A stretch of DNA of 64,000 bases from Winogradskyella ludwigii (GCF_013403985.1 NZ_JABFDF010000001.1:806001-870000); one strand, 5' to 3'. Shown: positions 15,137 through 25,217, counted from the first letter of the stretch. Program-made: numbers and translations. Notes: generated from the sequence alone by a model not told the origin.

Positions 15137-18100
15137 TTAATTCAACTTATACATCACATCATTTTCCTTCAAACCATTTAAAAGTTCTTGAGAAATCTTA
15201 ATCTTATTTTTTCGACTTGGCATTTGTACTTTTATTTTTTCGGCATTATCGTAGACCACAAAATTTAAAGTTTGATTTCCTGCATGAAACTTTATTAAAT
15301 CGTATAAAATCGCAATTTTATCTTTCTCTAAATCTCTAATATTAAGCTGTATGGATAGTTTTTTTGCATAGGTATCCATTACATCATGCAACAACTGAAA
15401 ACTATTAAACTGAATTCTTGGATCCCCTTTTTTACCTGTATCTCTGTTTACCCAACCTTCGCGAACAAAAGCGCGTACAAACACAAAAGAATTAATCACA
15501 AAGAAGTGTTTAAATTTTAAATAATCTTCGCCAAAGATTCTAAATTCAAAACTATCTCTATAATCTTCAATGGTAAAAATCGCCCAACCTTTTCCTTGTT
15601 TACTTACTCGATGTTGCACATCTGTAACCACACCTCCAAAGGTGATTTCTTTGTTTACAACCGTTTCTAAATCGGCAAATAAATCAATGGTTCCGTTACA
15701 AAAGGTTTTCATTTCTGTTTTAAAATCATCGAGTGGATGACCAGAGATATAAATACCAACGACTTCACGTTCCCGAGACAACTTTTCCATGGTTCCCCAA
15801 TCTTCACAAGGTGGAACTACAGGTTCTGCAATCTGCACATCACTGGCCGCACCAAACAAACTCACTTGCGCCGAGTTCTCATTTTCCTGATGTTTGGCTC
15901 CGTACTTCACTGCTTTTTCTAAAAAACTAATACCATCACCATCATCTGCAAAATATTGTGCTCTATGTGTATCTGACCAACAATCAAATCCACCTGCATT
16001 AGCCAAACCTTCAAAAGCTCTTTTATTAGCAGCACGCAAATCAATACGTTTTGCTAAATCGAAAATAGACTTATAAGGACCTTCATCTTTCCTGCCTTCA
16101 ACTATCGTTTTAACAGCTCCATGACCAACACCTTTTATAGCTCCCATTCCAAAACGAACAGCATTGTCTTTATTTACTGAAAATTTATAAAAACTCTCAT
16201 TAACACTTGGTCCTAAAACTGGTAATCTCATCCGTTTACATTCTTCCATAAAGAAGGTTACAGATTTAATATCATTCATGTTATTAGACAAAACTGCAGC
16301 CATATATTCTGCAGGGTAATGAGCTTTTAAATACGCTGTTTGGTAAGCAATCCAAGCATAACACGTAGAGTGCGATTTGTTAAAGGCGTAACTTGCAAAG
16401 GCTTCCCAATCCTTCCATATTTTTTCGAGCTTTGTTTTGTCTAATCCTTTTGCTCCTGCTTGTTCAATGAATTTAGGTTTCATCTTATCGAGTACAGCAA
16501 TCTGCTTTTTACCCATGGCTTTTCTCAAAACATCGGCTTCACCTTTTGTAAAATCTGCCAATTTCTGAGATAGTAGCATTACTTGCTCTTGGTAAACCGT
16601 AATTCCGTAGGTTTCCTTGAGATATTCTTCCATTTCTGGTAAATCGTATACAATCTCTTCATCACCATGCTTACGCGCGATGAAGCTAGGAATATACTCC
16701 ATTGGACCAGGACGATACAAGGCATTCATAGCAATTAAATCATCAAAAACCGTAGGCTTAAGATTCTTCATGTGCTTCTGCATTCCTGGTGATTCATACT
16801 GAAACACACCAACCGTTTCTCCTCGCTGGAATAACTCATACGTTGGTACATCATCTAACGGGAAATTCTCTGGATCGAGCAAAATATCATGTTTTGCTTT
16901 TACCAACTTAACCGTATCTTTAATTAAGGTTAAGGTTTTTAATCCCAAGAAATCCATCTTCAACAATCCTGCATCTTCCACAACAGAGTTATCAAATTGT
17001 GTGACATATAAATCGGAATCCTTGGCCAAAGCCACAGGTACATAATTGGTAATATCACCTGGTGTAATAATAACTCCACAAGCATGAATACCTGTATTAC
17101 GCACAGAACCTTCTAATATTCTAGCCTGGTTTAAAGTTTCGGCTTGTAAATCGTCTCCATCAGAAATATTAAGAAGCTCATTAATTTTCTCTAAATCTTC
17201 TGATCTAAATTTCTTGGCAAGCTCCTTTTCATCTAAGCCAAAAATCTTTCCTAATTTAGACATTAAAGGAATTAACTTAGCAAGATGATCGGCTTCATTT
17301 AATGGTAAATCTAATACTCTGGCTGTATCTCTAATAGACGATTTTGCCGCCATTGTCCCATAAGTAATAATCTGAGCTACCTGGTTAGAACCGTATTTTT
17401 CGATAACATAATCCATAACTCGACTTCGACCTTCATCATCAAAATCAATATCAATATCTGGCATACTTACACGATCCGGATTTAGGAAACGCTCAAAAAG
17501 TAAATCGTATTTAATAGGATCAATATTGGTAATCCATAAACAATAAGCAACCACAGAACCTGCTGCAGATCCACGACCAGGACCAACGGAAACATCCATT
17601 TTTCGAGCTTCGCGAATAAAATCTTCAACAATCAGGAAATAACCTGGATATCCTGTTTTTTCAATAACGCTCAACTCAAAATCGAGACGTTCTTTTATTT
17701 TCGGTGTGATTTCTCCGTACCGTTTTTCCGCCCCTTTAAACGTTAAATCCTTTAAAAAAGCATTCTCACCCCGTTTTCCATTATCGGCTAAATCTTCTTC
17801 AAATTTAAATTCGTCTGGAATATCAAAAGCGGGTAATAATACGTCCCTAGCCAACTCATAAGGTTCAATTTTATCGACAACCTCTTGGATATTTACTATC
17901 GCTTCTGGTACATCTTTAAACAACGCCTTCATAGCGTTAGATGACTTAAAGTAATATTCTTGATTTGGTAAACCGTAACGATAACCACGACCACGACCAA
18001 TTGGTGTTGCTTGTTTTTCACCATCTTTTACACAGAGTAAAATATCATGTGCATTGGCATTTTCTTGATCTACATAATAGGTATTATTAGTCGCAACTAG

Positions 18101-19516
18101 CTTTACATCATGCTTTTTTGAAAACTGAATTAACACAGGATTTACACGATTTTCATCCTCCTGATCATGACGCATTAATTCTAAATACAAATCGTCTCCA
18201 AAAGTTTCTTTCCACCATAACAAAGCTTCTTCGGCTTGGTTTTCACCGACGTTTAGAACTTTGCTTGGTACTTCACCATAAAGATTTCCTGTTAGACAAA
18301 TTAAATCCTCCTTATAATGTTCAATTAGTTTTTTATCTACTCTAGGCACATAATAAAATCCATCTGTAAAAGCTGCAGAGGATAATTTAGCCAAATTATG
18401 ATAGCCTTTTTTATTCTTAGCCATTAACACAATTTGGTAACCGTTGTCTTTTCTGGATTTGTCTGCATGATTTTCACATACAAAAAACTCACATCCAATA
18501 ATTGGTTTTATAATTTTACCTTTCTTTTCTAAACCAGCTTCTTCCGCTTCTGCATGTTGTGCTTTTACTTTTTTATTATGACCAGAAACCGCTGTAACAA
18601 AATGGAAAGCTCCCATCATGTTACCATGATCTGTCATTGCAACGGCTGGCATATTTTCTCTGGCAGCTGCAGCAACCAAATCTTTAACACTAATGGTGGA
18701 TTGAAGAATAGAAAATTGAGAATGGTTATGTAAATGTGCAAAATCGACATCCTTTACTTGAGATGCCGCTTTTTCATCTACAACTATTGGCGTCGCTTGT
18801 TCTTTTTGAAGACGTGCATTAATCTTTGCACTTTCCTTCTTAAGGTTAATATGCTTTAGCTTGATGAGCTGAATTTCACCGGGATTCTCTTTTGTGAAAT
18901 TTTCAAAATATTCTGGCTCTACATCTAACTGTTCTTTAGTGTATTGCTTTCGTCTTATTAATTCTAAAAAACAACGTGTGGTAGCTTCAACATCGGCAGT
19001 TGCATTATGTGCTTCAGAAAAAGGTTTGTTAAATAAATATTGATGTAATTCTGTTAATGTTGGTAATTTAAATTTCCCATAACGTCCACCTGGCAACTGA
19101 CATAAACTTGCAGTGTGTTCTGTACATGTATCTAAAACCGGTAATTCTTGAAGCGGATTTGCAACGTTTTCACGCACAAATTCTGCTCCCATAATATTTA
19201 AATCGAACTTTACATTTTGCCCAACAACAAATTTAGTTTTGGATAATGCTATGTTGAATTTCTCTAAAACTTCTGAAAGAGAAACCCCTTGTTCTTTTGC
19301 TAATTCGGTAGAAATTCCGTGAATTTTTTCAGCATCATAAGGAATATTAAAACCCTCTGGTTTTACCAAATAATCTTCGTGCTCAATACAATTTCCCATG
19401 CCATCATGCAATTGCCACGCAATCTGTATACATCTAGGCCAATTATCCGTATCAGTAATTGGTGCATCCCAACGTTTTGGTAATCCTGTAGTTTCGGTAT
19501 CGAATATTAAATACAT
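15137..19516 (-). CDS. dnaE: DNA polymerase III alpha subunit with N-terminal proofreading exonuclease
   Basis: The replicative polymerase, 1459 residues from the ATG at 19516. Residues 1-190 are a DnaQ-like DEDDh exonuclease: FDTETTG (D6, E8), D105 in NVKFDLN, and H170/D175 in HNATADVEA, all catalytic positions present. The PHP domain begins near 258 (FAHLHNHSQFS), followed by the C-family polymerase core with GPGRGSAAGS and the catalytic PDIDIDFDD (about 685-693), fingers, helix-hairpin-helix and an OB-fold. This exonuclease-polymerase fusion is typical of Bacteroidota. The frame is open to 19591, but that extension would start inside a short repeat and adds no conserved sequence, so I use MYLIFDTETTG as the start. 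Confidence 0.97.
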   Translation of the reverse strand: MYLIFDTETTGLPKRWDAPITDTDNWPRCIQIAWQLHDGMGNCIEHEDYLVKPEGFNIPYDAEKIHGISTELAKEQGVSLSEVLEKFNIALSKTKFVVGQNVKFDLNIMGAEFVRENVANPLQELPVLDTCTEHTASLCQLPGGRYGKFKLPTLTELHQYLFNKPFSEAHNATADVEATTRCFLELIRRKQYTKEQLDVEPEYFENFTKENPGEIQLIKLKHINLKKESAKINARLQKEQATPIVVDEKAASQVKDVDFAHLHNHSQFSILQSTISVKDLVAAAARENMPAVAMTDHGNMMGAFHFVTAVSGHNKKVKAQHAEAEEAGLEKKGKIIKPIIGCEFFVCENHADKSRKDNGYQIVLMAKNKKGYHNLAKLSSAAFTDGFYYVPRVDKKLIEHYKEDLICLTGNLYGEVPSKVLNVGENQAEEALLWWKETFGDDLYLELMRHDQEDENRVNPVLIQFSKKHDVKLVATNNTYYVDQENANAHDILLCVKDGEKQATPIGRGRGYRYGLPNQEYYFKSSNAMKALFKDVPEAIVNIQEVVDKIEPYELARDVLLPAFDIPDEFKFEEDLADNGKRGENAFLKDLTFKGAEKRYGEITPKIKERLDFELSVIEKTGYPGYFLIVEDFIREARKMDVSVGPGRGSAAGSVVAYCLWITNIDPIKYDLLFERFLNPDRVSMPDIDIDFDDEGRSRVMDYVIEKYGSNQVAQIITYGTMAAKSSIRDTARVLDLPLNEADHLAKLIPLMSKLGKIFGLDEKELAKKFRSEDLEKINELLNISDGDDLQAETLNQARILEGSVRNTGIHACGVIITPGDITNYVPVALAKDSDLYVTQFDNSVVEDAGLLKMDFLGLKTLTLIKDTVKLVKAKHDILLDPENFPLDDVPTYELFQRGETVGVFQYESPGMQKHMKNLKPTVFDDLIAMNALYRPGPMEYIPSFIARKHGDEEIVYDLPEMEEYLKETYGITVYQEQVMLLSQKLADFTKGEADVLRKAMGKKQIAVLDKMKPKFIEQAGAKGLDKTKLEKIWKDWEAFASYAFNKSHSTCYAWIAYQTAYLKAHYPAEYMAAVLSNNMNDIKSVTFFMEECKRMRLPVLGPSVNESFYKFSVNKDNAVRFGMGAIKGVGHGAVKTIVEGRKDEGPYKSIFDLAKRIDLRAANKRAFEGLANAGGFDCWSDTHRAQYFADDGDGISFLEKAVKYGAKHQENENSAQVSLFGAASDVQIAEPVVPPCEDWGTMEKLSREREVVGIYISGHPLDDFKTEMKTFCNGTIDLFADLETVVNKEITFGGVVTDVQHRVSKQGKGWAIFTIEDYRDSFEFRIFGEDYLKFKHFFVINSFVFVRAFVREGWVNRDTGKKGDPRIQFNSFQLLHDVMDTYAKKLSIQLNIRDLEKDKIAILYDLIKFHAGNQTLNFVVYDNAEKIKVQMPSRKNKIKISQELLNGLKENDVMYKLN

Positions 19517-19537
19517 GCTTAGGTATTGAGTTGTTTG

Positions 19538-19556
19538 TACTGAAACAAGTTCAGTA
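19538..19556. repeat. short palindromic repeat (CTGAACNTGTTTCAG type), copy 1
   Basis: TACTGAA/TTCAGTA arms around ACAAG, 21 bp upstream of the dnaE start. A second copy with the same core lies at 32058-32076 over the start of a glycosyltransferase gene. Confidence 0.65.
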
Positions 19557-19810
19557 TAAATTATTGTGTTGTTTTTCTCGTGAAGGCACAAAAGCGCAAA
19601 GAAAAACTGATATTCTAACTTTTAATTAAATCAAGAGGTTATAAAAACGTCACCTTAACCACAGCTAAGTCTCTCAAAATTAAATTCATAGAATTATTAT
19701 ACAGCTTTGAGAGTAACAAATTATTGAACTGAATCTCCTGAAAAAGTTAGCTTATAAAATTACGTAGAATTTGAATTTTTTTGAAATGAAATCCAAAAGA
19801 GTTTTAAACA
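19557..19810. other. gene-free stretch upstream of dnaE
   Basis: Within the 344-bp gap between dnaE and the DUF2383 gene I see the palindrome at 19538, the terminator at 19811 and one 8-bp inverted repeat CTCTCAAA/TTTGAGAG (19671-19678 and 19706-19713). No coding sequence and no convincing -10 box for dnaE was found. Confidence 0.5.
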
Positions 19811-19840
19811 AAAAAAAGTCGGCATGAAAGCCGACTTTTT
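19811..19840 (-). terminator. terminator after DUF2383 gene
   Basis: Stem AAGTCGGC/GCCGACTT with a 6-nt loop and flanking A7 and T5 runs, 20 bp from the stop codon at 19861. Confidence 0.85.
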
Positions 19841-19860
19841 AACTTAATTAAATTGATGAT

Positions 19861-20310
19861 TTATGATATCAATTCTTCTTGAACTTTTTCTGTATTAATC
19901 GCTGCTTGAATGGCATTCTTATGCTTTAACAATAACGCATCAATTGATGGTGGCATGTTTCTTTCTTTCAACATATCTTTATATTCTTCTAAACTTGCTT
20001 GCTCTCCACGAATGGCTTCTTCTAAAATAGCTTCTTCGTTATTAGAACTAAACGTTGATTTTAAGGTCATCCAATTTCTATGCATAGCTCCTTTAAAACT
20101 TCCGGAGTCTTCAGGAATTTCTCCATATTGCAAGATTTCTGTTCTCAGTTCTTTTGCAAATTCACTACGCTCAGATGCTCTTCGTTTAAAAAACATTTTA
20201 AGATTTTTACCTTCAACATTATTAATGGCATTTATGTACCCTTTTTCAGCGTCATAATTTTTTACTAATAATTCGTTTAATTTGTTTGAAATTTCTTCTG
20301 TATACTTCAT
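19861..20310 (-). CDS. DUF2383 / PA2169-family four-helix protein
   Basis: A 149-residue all-helical protein resembling the ferritin-like DUF2383 family: LNELLVKNYDAEKGY at the start, FKRRASERSEFAKELRTEI near 40-60 and EEAIRGEQASLEEYKDML near 100-117. Members are small four-helix bundles seen in stress-related settings. The function is not known. It stands alone between two terminators. Codon use looks like its neighbours. Confidence 0.82.
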   Translation of the reverse strand: MKYTEEISNKLNELLVKNYDAEKGYINAINNVEGKNLKMFFKRRASERSEFAKELRTEILQYGEIPEDSGSFKGAMHRNWMTLKSTFSSNNEEAILEEAIRGEQASLEEYKDMLKERNMPPSIDALLLKHKNAIQAAINTEKVQEELIS

Positions 20311-20450
20311 AATATCGTTTTCATTTAAGATTTCAATAACTTCTTTTACGTTGCCTATTGTTTCACAACATGCTTCAAGATAACAGAATGCTTAAGGAAA
20401 ATCGAACCAATTAACATCTTTAACAAAGGCTTATAATAATTTAACAAAAA

Positions 20451-20479
20451 AAAGCGTCACTCAAACTGAGCAACGCTTT
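20451..20479 (-). terminator. terminator after Asp-rich lipoprotein gene
   Basis: Hairpin AAAGCGT..CTCA/TGAG..ACGCTTT, 24 bp from the stop codon at 20503, followed by seven or more T on the minus strand. Confidence 0.75.
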
Positions 20480-20502
20480 ACTATTATAATATGTTTAGAA
20501 TT

Positions 20503-21708
20503 TTAAGCTTGTAAATAATCTGGAACACCATCAGTATCTGTATCAACAGCATCATCTGGATTACCATCACCATTAGGATCTGCATTTTCATTAATGGTTA
20601 AAAGCGCATCTCCATCATCGTTATCATCTAAATAATCTACGTCGCCATCACCATCTGTATCGGCTGGGTTTCCATCTTCATCTTTAGCTTCGAACTGCGT
20701 TAAAACACCATCACCATCATCGTCGTTATCCAAATAGTTAGCTACACCATCTCCATCTGTATCATCGTTTTCAATATCTCCGTCTCCGTTAAAATCTTCA
20801 AATACATCTGCGACACCATCTCCATCAGAATCTGCACAATCTAAATTATCTATTTCTAATTGAATACTTCCATCTACATCTCCACAAATTAAAATCTGAT
20901 CTTGTAAGTAGCCTAAATATTGTGCGCACTTTTCAGTATAATTACCAATAGTGGCAATACTATATTGAGAATTTGCTTCTTCAACATTTAACGTTGCTAA
21001 CTCACATGGTAACTCACAATCTCCTAAACCATCAATGATAGTTTGTAATGAGCCATCTGAATCACCACAGTATGTTCGTTGTTGAATTAAAGCATTTGTA
21101 TAAGCGCTACATGCTGCGAAATAAGCATCGCTATCTATAAATGTTACACCTGTAAATGTAGCTTCATAAGCAGATAATGCAGTAGCTGCATCTATTTCTA
21201 CATCAATACAAGTAATTGGGTTAGTTGGAAACTCTCCAGATATAAGCGGAACTTTATAAAAAATTCCATTTGTATAGCCTACAGAATTTAATCCGGAAGC
21301 ATCAAAAGCTAAAAATTTGTAAGTTCCAGTAAAGGTTCTGTTAGACATATCGATCTCTTCAATATGAATCTCTCCTAATTCAGGATATAAAGAAACCGTT
21401 TCATCTGGTCTATTGGTTGTAGAATAAATAGTTCCAAAACCATCTGTATATTCTGCTTCAATAACATCTATATCTCCTGTAATAAATGTTGATTCTATTA
21501 CTGATGGCACTGTAAGTTTTACGGTTTCAAAATTATTTGTTCCAGTAATAGTTAAAAATCCATTAGTATCTATACTTGCAGAAAAAGCTTTCGCTCTCCA
21601 AAGTTCATTTTCACGGTCTCCTTGAAAAGCAGGACTATTAAATTTAACTTCATCACCGCAACTGAATGCTGTAAAAAAAACAAGAGCTAGAAGGATTAGT
21701 TTTTTCAT
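20503..21708 (-). CDS. lipoprotein with Asp-rich calcium-binding type repeats
   Basis: A 401-residue lipoprotein from ATG 21708 ([17 protein letters not shown], lipobox Cys17). The N-terminal ~160 residues look like a beta domain. The middle holds two related segments, each with CGDSDGSLQ or CGDVDGSIQ near its end. The C-terminal ~110 residues are thrombospondin type 3-like repeats ([41 protein letters not shown]), which bind calcium in known proteins. Probably surface exposed; function unknown. The frame is open upstream to 21798, but the lipoprotein signal fixes the start at 21708. Confidence 0.82.
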   Translation of the reverse strand: MKKLILLALVFFTAFSCGDEVKFNSPAFQGDRENELWRAKAFSASIDTNGFLTITGTNNFETVKLTVPSVIESTFITGDIDVIEAEYTDGFGTIYSTTNRPDETVSLYPELGEIHIEEIDMSNRTFTGTYKFLAFDASGLNSVGYTNGIFYKVPLISGEFPTNPITCIDVEIDAATALSAYEATFTGVTFIDSDAYFAACSAYTNALIQQRTYCGDSDGSLQTIIDGLGDCELPCELATLNVEEANSQYSIATIGNYTEKCAQYLGYLQDQILICGDVDGSIQLEIDNLDCADSDGDGVADVFEDFNGDGDIENDDTDGDGVANYLDNDDDGDGVLTQFEAKDEDGNPADTDGDGDVDYLDDNDDGDALLTINENADPNGDGNPDDAVDTDTDGVPDYLQA

Positions 21709-21870
21709 CTTTAAATAGGGTCTTTTATCTTTGCTCCAAATATAAGGAAACAAGTATGTCAAAAGTATAATAATTTTTAATAATGCAGCTAAATCCACTG
21801 TTCTTTTAGGAAAAAAGCGCTCTATTGCTTGTTAAACTAAATTATAATGTTTAAAGTTAAAAAAATATAG

Positions 21871-21878
21871 TACATTTG
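21871..21878 (+). promoter_or_regulatory. -10 box upstream of rpsP
   Basis: TACATTTG, a TAnnTTTG box followed by CG as in many flavobacterial promoters, 47 bp before the rpsP ATG. Confidence 0.55.
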
Positions 21879-21924
21879 CGCCCTCATTAATAACAGAGGT
21901 CGAGAACCTTACAAATTAATTATT

Positions 21925-22425
21925 ATGCCTGTAAAAATTAGATTACAAAGACACGGTAAAAAAGGAAAACCTTATTACTGGATCGTAGCAGCGGATTCAC
22001 GCGCTAAAAGAGATGGTAAATACCTAGAAAAATTAGGTGCTTACAATCCAAACACAAACCCTGCAACTATTGAATTAAATATTGAAGGTGCTGTACAATG
22101 GTTACAAAATGGTGCACAACCTACTGACACTGCAAAAGCAATTTTATCTTATAAAGGAGCAATGCTAAAACATCATTTAGCTGGTGGAGTTAGAAAAGGA
22201 GCATTAACTGAAGAGCAAGCTGAAACAAAATTCAACGCTTGGTTAGAAGAAAAAACTGCTAAAGTTGAAGCTAAATCGGAAGGTTTATCTAAAGCTGATG
22301 CTGATGCAAAAGCTAAAGCATTAGAAGCTGAAAAAGCTATAAATGAAGCACGTATCGCTGCAGCAACACCAGTTGTTGAAGAGGTAGCTGAAGAAGCAGC
22401 TGCATCTAGCGAAGAAGAAGAATAA
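21925..22425 (+). CDS. rpsP: ribosomal protein bS16
   Basis: A small-subunit ribosomal protein. Residues 1-85 match bS16 (MPVKIRLQRHGKKGKPYYWI, DSRAKRDGKYLEKLGAYNP, GAQPTDTAKAIL). The protein is 166 residues, about twice the minimal S16 length: a lysine/alanine/glutamate-rich tail with an acidic end (EEVAEEAAASSEEEE) follows, common in Bacteroidota S16. It is followed by its own terminator and then rimM, the maturation factor of the 30S subunit, which is a classic neighbour. Confidence 0.97.
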   Translation: MPVKIRLQRHGKKGKPYYWIVAADSRAKRDGKYLEKLGAYNPNTNPATIELNIEGAVQWLQNGAQPTDTAKAILSYKGAMLKHHLAGGVRKGALTEEQAETKFNAWLEEKTAKVEAKSEGLSKADADAKAKALEAEKAINEARIAAATPVVEEVAEEAAASSEEEE

Positions 22426-22448
22426 AAAAAATATTTTTTATACTTTTG

Positions 22449-22480
22449 AACCCAGACTATTTATGGTCTGGGTTTTTTTA
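22449..22480 (+). terminator. terminator after rpsP
   Basis: Stem AACCCAGAC/GTCTGGGTT with an 8-nt loop and a T7 run, 23 bp after the rpsP stop. Confidence 0.85.
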
Positions 22481-22590
22481 TTTTATATAATTATGGAATA
22501 ATTCTCACAGCACTAGGAATCTATTACATATTTAAAATTAGCATTAATAGGATTTTCGTTTTTACGGGAACCATAAATACCAGATTTATT

Positions 22591-23121
22591 TTGAAAAAAG
22601 AAGACTGTTTTTATTTAGGTAAAATTGTATCCAAATACAGTTTTAAAGGAGAACTTTTAATAAAATTAGATACTGACGAACCTGATTTGTATGATAATCT
22701 TGATGCTATTTTTATAGACCTTAGAGGAAATCTAGTTCCTTTCTTTGCTGAATCTTCACAATTACATAAATCTAATTTATTACGTATTAAGTTTGAAGAC
22801 GTCGATACTGAAGAAGATGCTGATGCTTTAATAAAAACAGATTTATACTTACCATTAGACTTACTTCCAAAACTAGAAGGCGATAAATTTTATTTCCATG
22901 AAGTTATTGGTTTTGCCATTATAGATTCCAACTATGGAGATGTAGGGATTTTAAAAGGTATTAATGATTCTACTGCTCAAGCTTTATTTGAAATTGATAA
23001 AGATGGCATTGAAATATTAATTCCAATGAATGATGAATTTATTGTTAAAGTCGATAGAAAAAACAAAACCATAGAAGTTAAGACTCCTGAAGGTTTGATT
23101 GATTTATACCTTGAAGAATAA
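22591..23121 (+). CDS. rimM: 16S rRNA processing protein RimM (TTG start)
   Basis: RimM helps assemble the 3' domain of the 30S subunit with bS19. The 176-residue protein opens KKEDCFYLGKIVSKYSFKGELLIK, the usual RimM N-terminal barrel, and has a PRC-barrel C-terminal half (KFYFHEVIGFAIIDSNYGDVG; EILIPMNDEFI). The start codon is TTG at 22591: the frame has no ATG upstream in the intergenic region and homologues begin at this residue. The stop TAA overlaps the next ATG by one base (TAATG), implying coupled translation with trmN6. Confidence 0.93.
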   Translation: MKKEDCFYLGKIVSKYSFKGELLIKLDTDEPDLYDNLDAIFIDLRGNLVPFFAESSQLHKSNLLRIKFEDVDTEEDADALIKTDLYLPLDLLPKLEGDKFYFHEVIGFAIIDSNYGDVGILKGINDSTAQALFEIDKDGIEILIPMNDEFIVKVDRKNKTIEVKTPEGLIDLYLEE

Positions 23122-23837
23122 TGGGTTCTCTTCCTTTTAAATTTAAAGAATTCTCTGTTAACCAAGACAGTTGCGCAATGAAAATTGGCACAGACGGAGT
23201 TTTACTTGGAGCTTGGACTTCGGTTGATAAAAATCCATTTTCAGTCTTAGATATTGGTTCTGGAACTGGCGTTTTATCTTTAATGATTGCACAACGCAGC
23301 TATGCCGAAAATATTGAAGCATTAGAAATTGATGCGGACGCTTACGAGCAATGCTCTGAGAATTTTGAAAACTCTCCTTGGGCAGACCGTCTGTTTTGCT
23401 ATCATGCATCACTTTTAGAATTTGTTGAAGAGATTGATGATAAATTTGATCTTATAATTTGTAATCCTCCATTCTATTCTGAAGATTATAAAACAGACAA
23501 TGATGCAAGAGATTTAGCACGCTTTAACGATGCTATGCCTTTTGAACATTTAATTTTTTCTGTAGCCAATTTACTTTCTGAAGATGGTCTATTCTCAGTA
23601 GTCATTCCTTTCAAAGAAGAAGCTAATTTTATAGCTTTAGCTTCAAAATCAGGATTATTTCCTAATCGTGTTCTTAGAGTTAAAGGCCATTCTACTTCTG
23701 AAATTAAACGCAGTCTAATAGAATTTAGTTTCACACAGCAGGATACCAATATTTCAGAATTAATTATTGAAACAGCACGTCATCAATACACAGACGACTA
23801 TATTGCACTCACCAAAGACTTCTATTTAAAAATGTAA
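23121..23837 (+). CDS. trmN6: tRNA1(Val) (adenine(37)-N6)-methyltransferase-like
   Basis: A 238-residue SAM-dependent methyltransferase of the YfiC/TrmN6 family, which methylates A37 of tRNA1-Val. Visible motifs: GTDGVLLGAW (24-33), the SAM-binding VLDIGSGTGVLSL (42-54) and the N6-adenine signature NPPFYS at 115-120. Length matches the family. It overlaps rimM by one base. No further gene follows in the operon: a 9-bp inverted repeat (23843-23851, 23881-23889) and the gcdH promoter come next. Confidence 0.9.
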   Translation: MGSLPFKFKEFSVNQDSCAMKIGTDGVLLGAWTSVDKNPFSVLDIGSGTGVLSLMIAQRSYAENIEALEIDADAYEQCSENFENSPWADRLFCYHASLLEFVEEIDDKFDLIICNPPFYSEDYKTDNDARDLARFNDAMPFEHLIFSVANLLSEDGLFSVVIPFKEEANFIALASKSGLFPNRVLRVKGHSTSEIKRSLIEFSFTQQDTNISELIIETARHQYTDDYIALTKDFYLKM

Positions 23838-23874
23838 TCTAAGTTTTCATCTCCGAATTAACTGATAATTGCCT

Positions 23875-23905
23875 TTGTGCGATGAAAACGTTTTCGTTAC
23901 TTTTG
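23875..23905 (+). promoter_or_regulatory. gcdH promoter
   Basis: TTG at 23875-23877, a 20-bp spacer and TACTTTTG at 23898-23905: close to the full flavobacterial promoter pattern TTG-N17-23-TAnnTTTG, 72 bp before the gcdH ATG. Confidence 0.65.
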
Positions 23906-23977
23906 TTAAACTTATAAAATAACTCCTTCTATTTTGACGGATTCTCAAAATAAGAAGCCATAAATATCATAATTAGA

Positions 23978-25156
23978 ATGAAACCAGATTTATTCGAAGC
24001 ACCAGATTATTACAATCTTGATGAATTACTTACTGAAGAACACAAATTAGTACGTGATGCAGCAAGAGAATGGGTAAAACGCGATGTATCACCAATTATA
24101 GAAGAGTATGCGCAAAAAGCAGAATTTCCAACGCAAATTGTTAAAGGTTTAGCAGATATTGGAGCTTTTGGACCTTACATTCCTGAAGAATATGGAGGAG
24201 CAGGATTAGACCAAATTTCTTATGGTTTAATAATGCAAGAAATTGAACGTGGAGATTCAGGAGTACGAAGTACAGCATCTGTACAATCATCTCTTGTAAT
24301 GTATCCTATTTGGAAATACGGAAACGAAGCACAACGCCAAAAATACTTACCAAAGTTAGCTTCTGGTGAATGGATTGGTTCTTTTGGGTTAACAGAACCA
24401 GATCATGGAAGCAATCCTGGTGGCATGGTTACCAACTTCAAGGATATGGGAGATCATTACCTCTTAAATGGTGCTAAAATGTGGATTTCTAATTCCCCTT
24501 TTTGTAACGTTGCTGTAGTATGGGCAAAAGATGAAAACGGCCGTATTCACGGTCTTATCGTTGAACGTGGTATGGAAGGTTTTTCTACACCAGAAACACA
24601 TAACAAATGGTCACTTAGAGCATCTGCTACTGGCGAGCTTATCTTTGATAACGTAAAAGTGCCTAAAGAAAATTTATTACCCAACAAATCTGGATTAGGA
24701 GCACCATTAGGTTGCTTAGATTCGGCACGTTTTGGTATTGCTTGGGGAGCTATTGGAGCAGCTATGGATTGTTATGATACAGCTTTACGATATAGCAAAG
24801 AACGTATGCAATTTGGAAAACCCATTGGGCAATTTCAACTACAACAAAAGAAATTGGCTGAGATGATTACCGAAATCACTAAAGCACAATTATTAGCTTG
24901 GAGGCTTGGTGTAATGCGCGAAAATGGTACAGCAACATCAGCACAAATTTCTATGGCAAAACGAAATAATGTAGATATGGCTTTAACTATTGCTCGCGAT
25001 GCTAGACAAATGTTAGGTGGTATGGGAATTAGTGGAGAGTATTCTATTATGAGACACATGATGAATCTTGAAAGTGTTGTTACCTATGAAGGTACACACG
25101 ATATTCACTTACTAATTACAGGTTTAGATGTTACAGGCTTAAACGCATTTAAATAG
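23978..25156 (+). CDS. gcdH: glutaryl-CoA dehydrogenase-like acyl-CoA dehydrogenase
   Basis: A 392-residue FAD enzyme that would oxidise and decarboxylate glutaryl-CoA to crotonyl-CoA in lysine/tryptophan degradation. Motifs: TASVQSSLVMYPI (substrate region typical of GCDH rather than short-chain enzymes), FGLTEPDHGSNPGGM for FAD binding, KMWISNSPF, the RMQFGKPI segment, and catalytic base E371 in TYEGTHDIH. Length equals that of known GCDHs. It has its own promoter and terminator. A saccharopine-dehydrogenase-like gene at 47.4 kb could feed the same pathway. Confidence 0.9.
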   Translation: MKPDLFEAPDYYNLDELLTEEHKLVRDAAREWVKRDVSPIIEEYAQKAEFPTQIVKGLADIGAFGPYIPEEYGGAGLDQISYGLIMQEIERGDSGVRSTASVQSSLVMYPIWKYGNEAQRQKYLPKLASGEWIGSFGLTEPDHGSNPGGMVTNFKDMGDHYLLNGAKMWISNSPFCNVAVVWAKDENGRIHGLIVERGMEGFSTPETHNKWSLRASATGELIFDNVKVPKENLLPNKSGLGAPLGCLDSARFGIAWGAIGAAMDCYDTALRYSKERMQFGKPIGQFQLQQKKLAEMITEITKAQLLAWRLGVMRENGTATSAQISMAKRNNVDMALTIARDARQMLGGMGISGEYSIMRHMMNLESVVTYEGTHDIHLLITGLDVTGLNAFK

Positions 25157-25217
25157 AATTTAAGGCTAAATTGATTATTTCATTTCGAAGTCATCAATGT
25201 AAAAAATAAAATTTGTA

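Noticed and set aside
14921..15181. 86-codon frame on + between trxA and dnaE
   Set aside because: It overlaps the trxA promoter region and the dnaE 3' end, has no start context and no recognisable protein features.
19517..19591. N-terminal extension of DnaE to an ATG at 19591
   Set aside because: It passes through a short palindromic repeat and adds 25 residues unlike the family; the exonuclease begins at 19516.
21709..21798. Upstream extension of the Asp-rich lipoprotein
   Set aside because: It would bury the lipoprotein signal peptide inside the protein; start at 21708 fits better.
22508..22524. GCACTAGGAATCTATT as a sixth copy of the ATTCCTGC repeat
   Set aside because: Only one arm matches and there is no nearby stop codon, so it may be chance.
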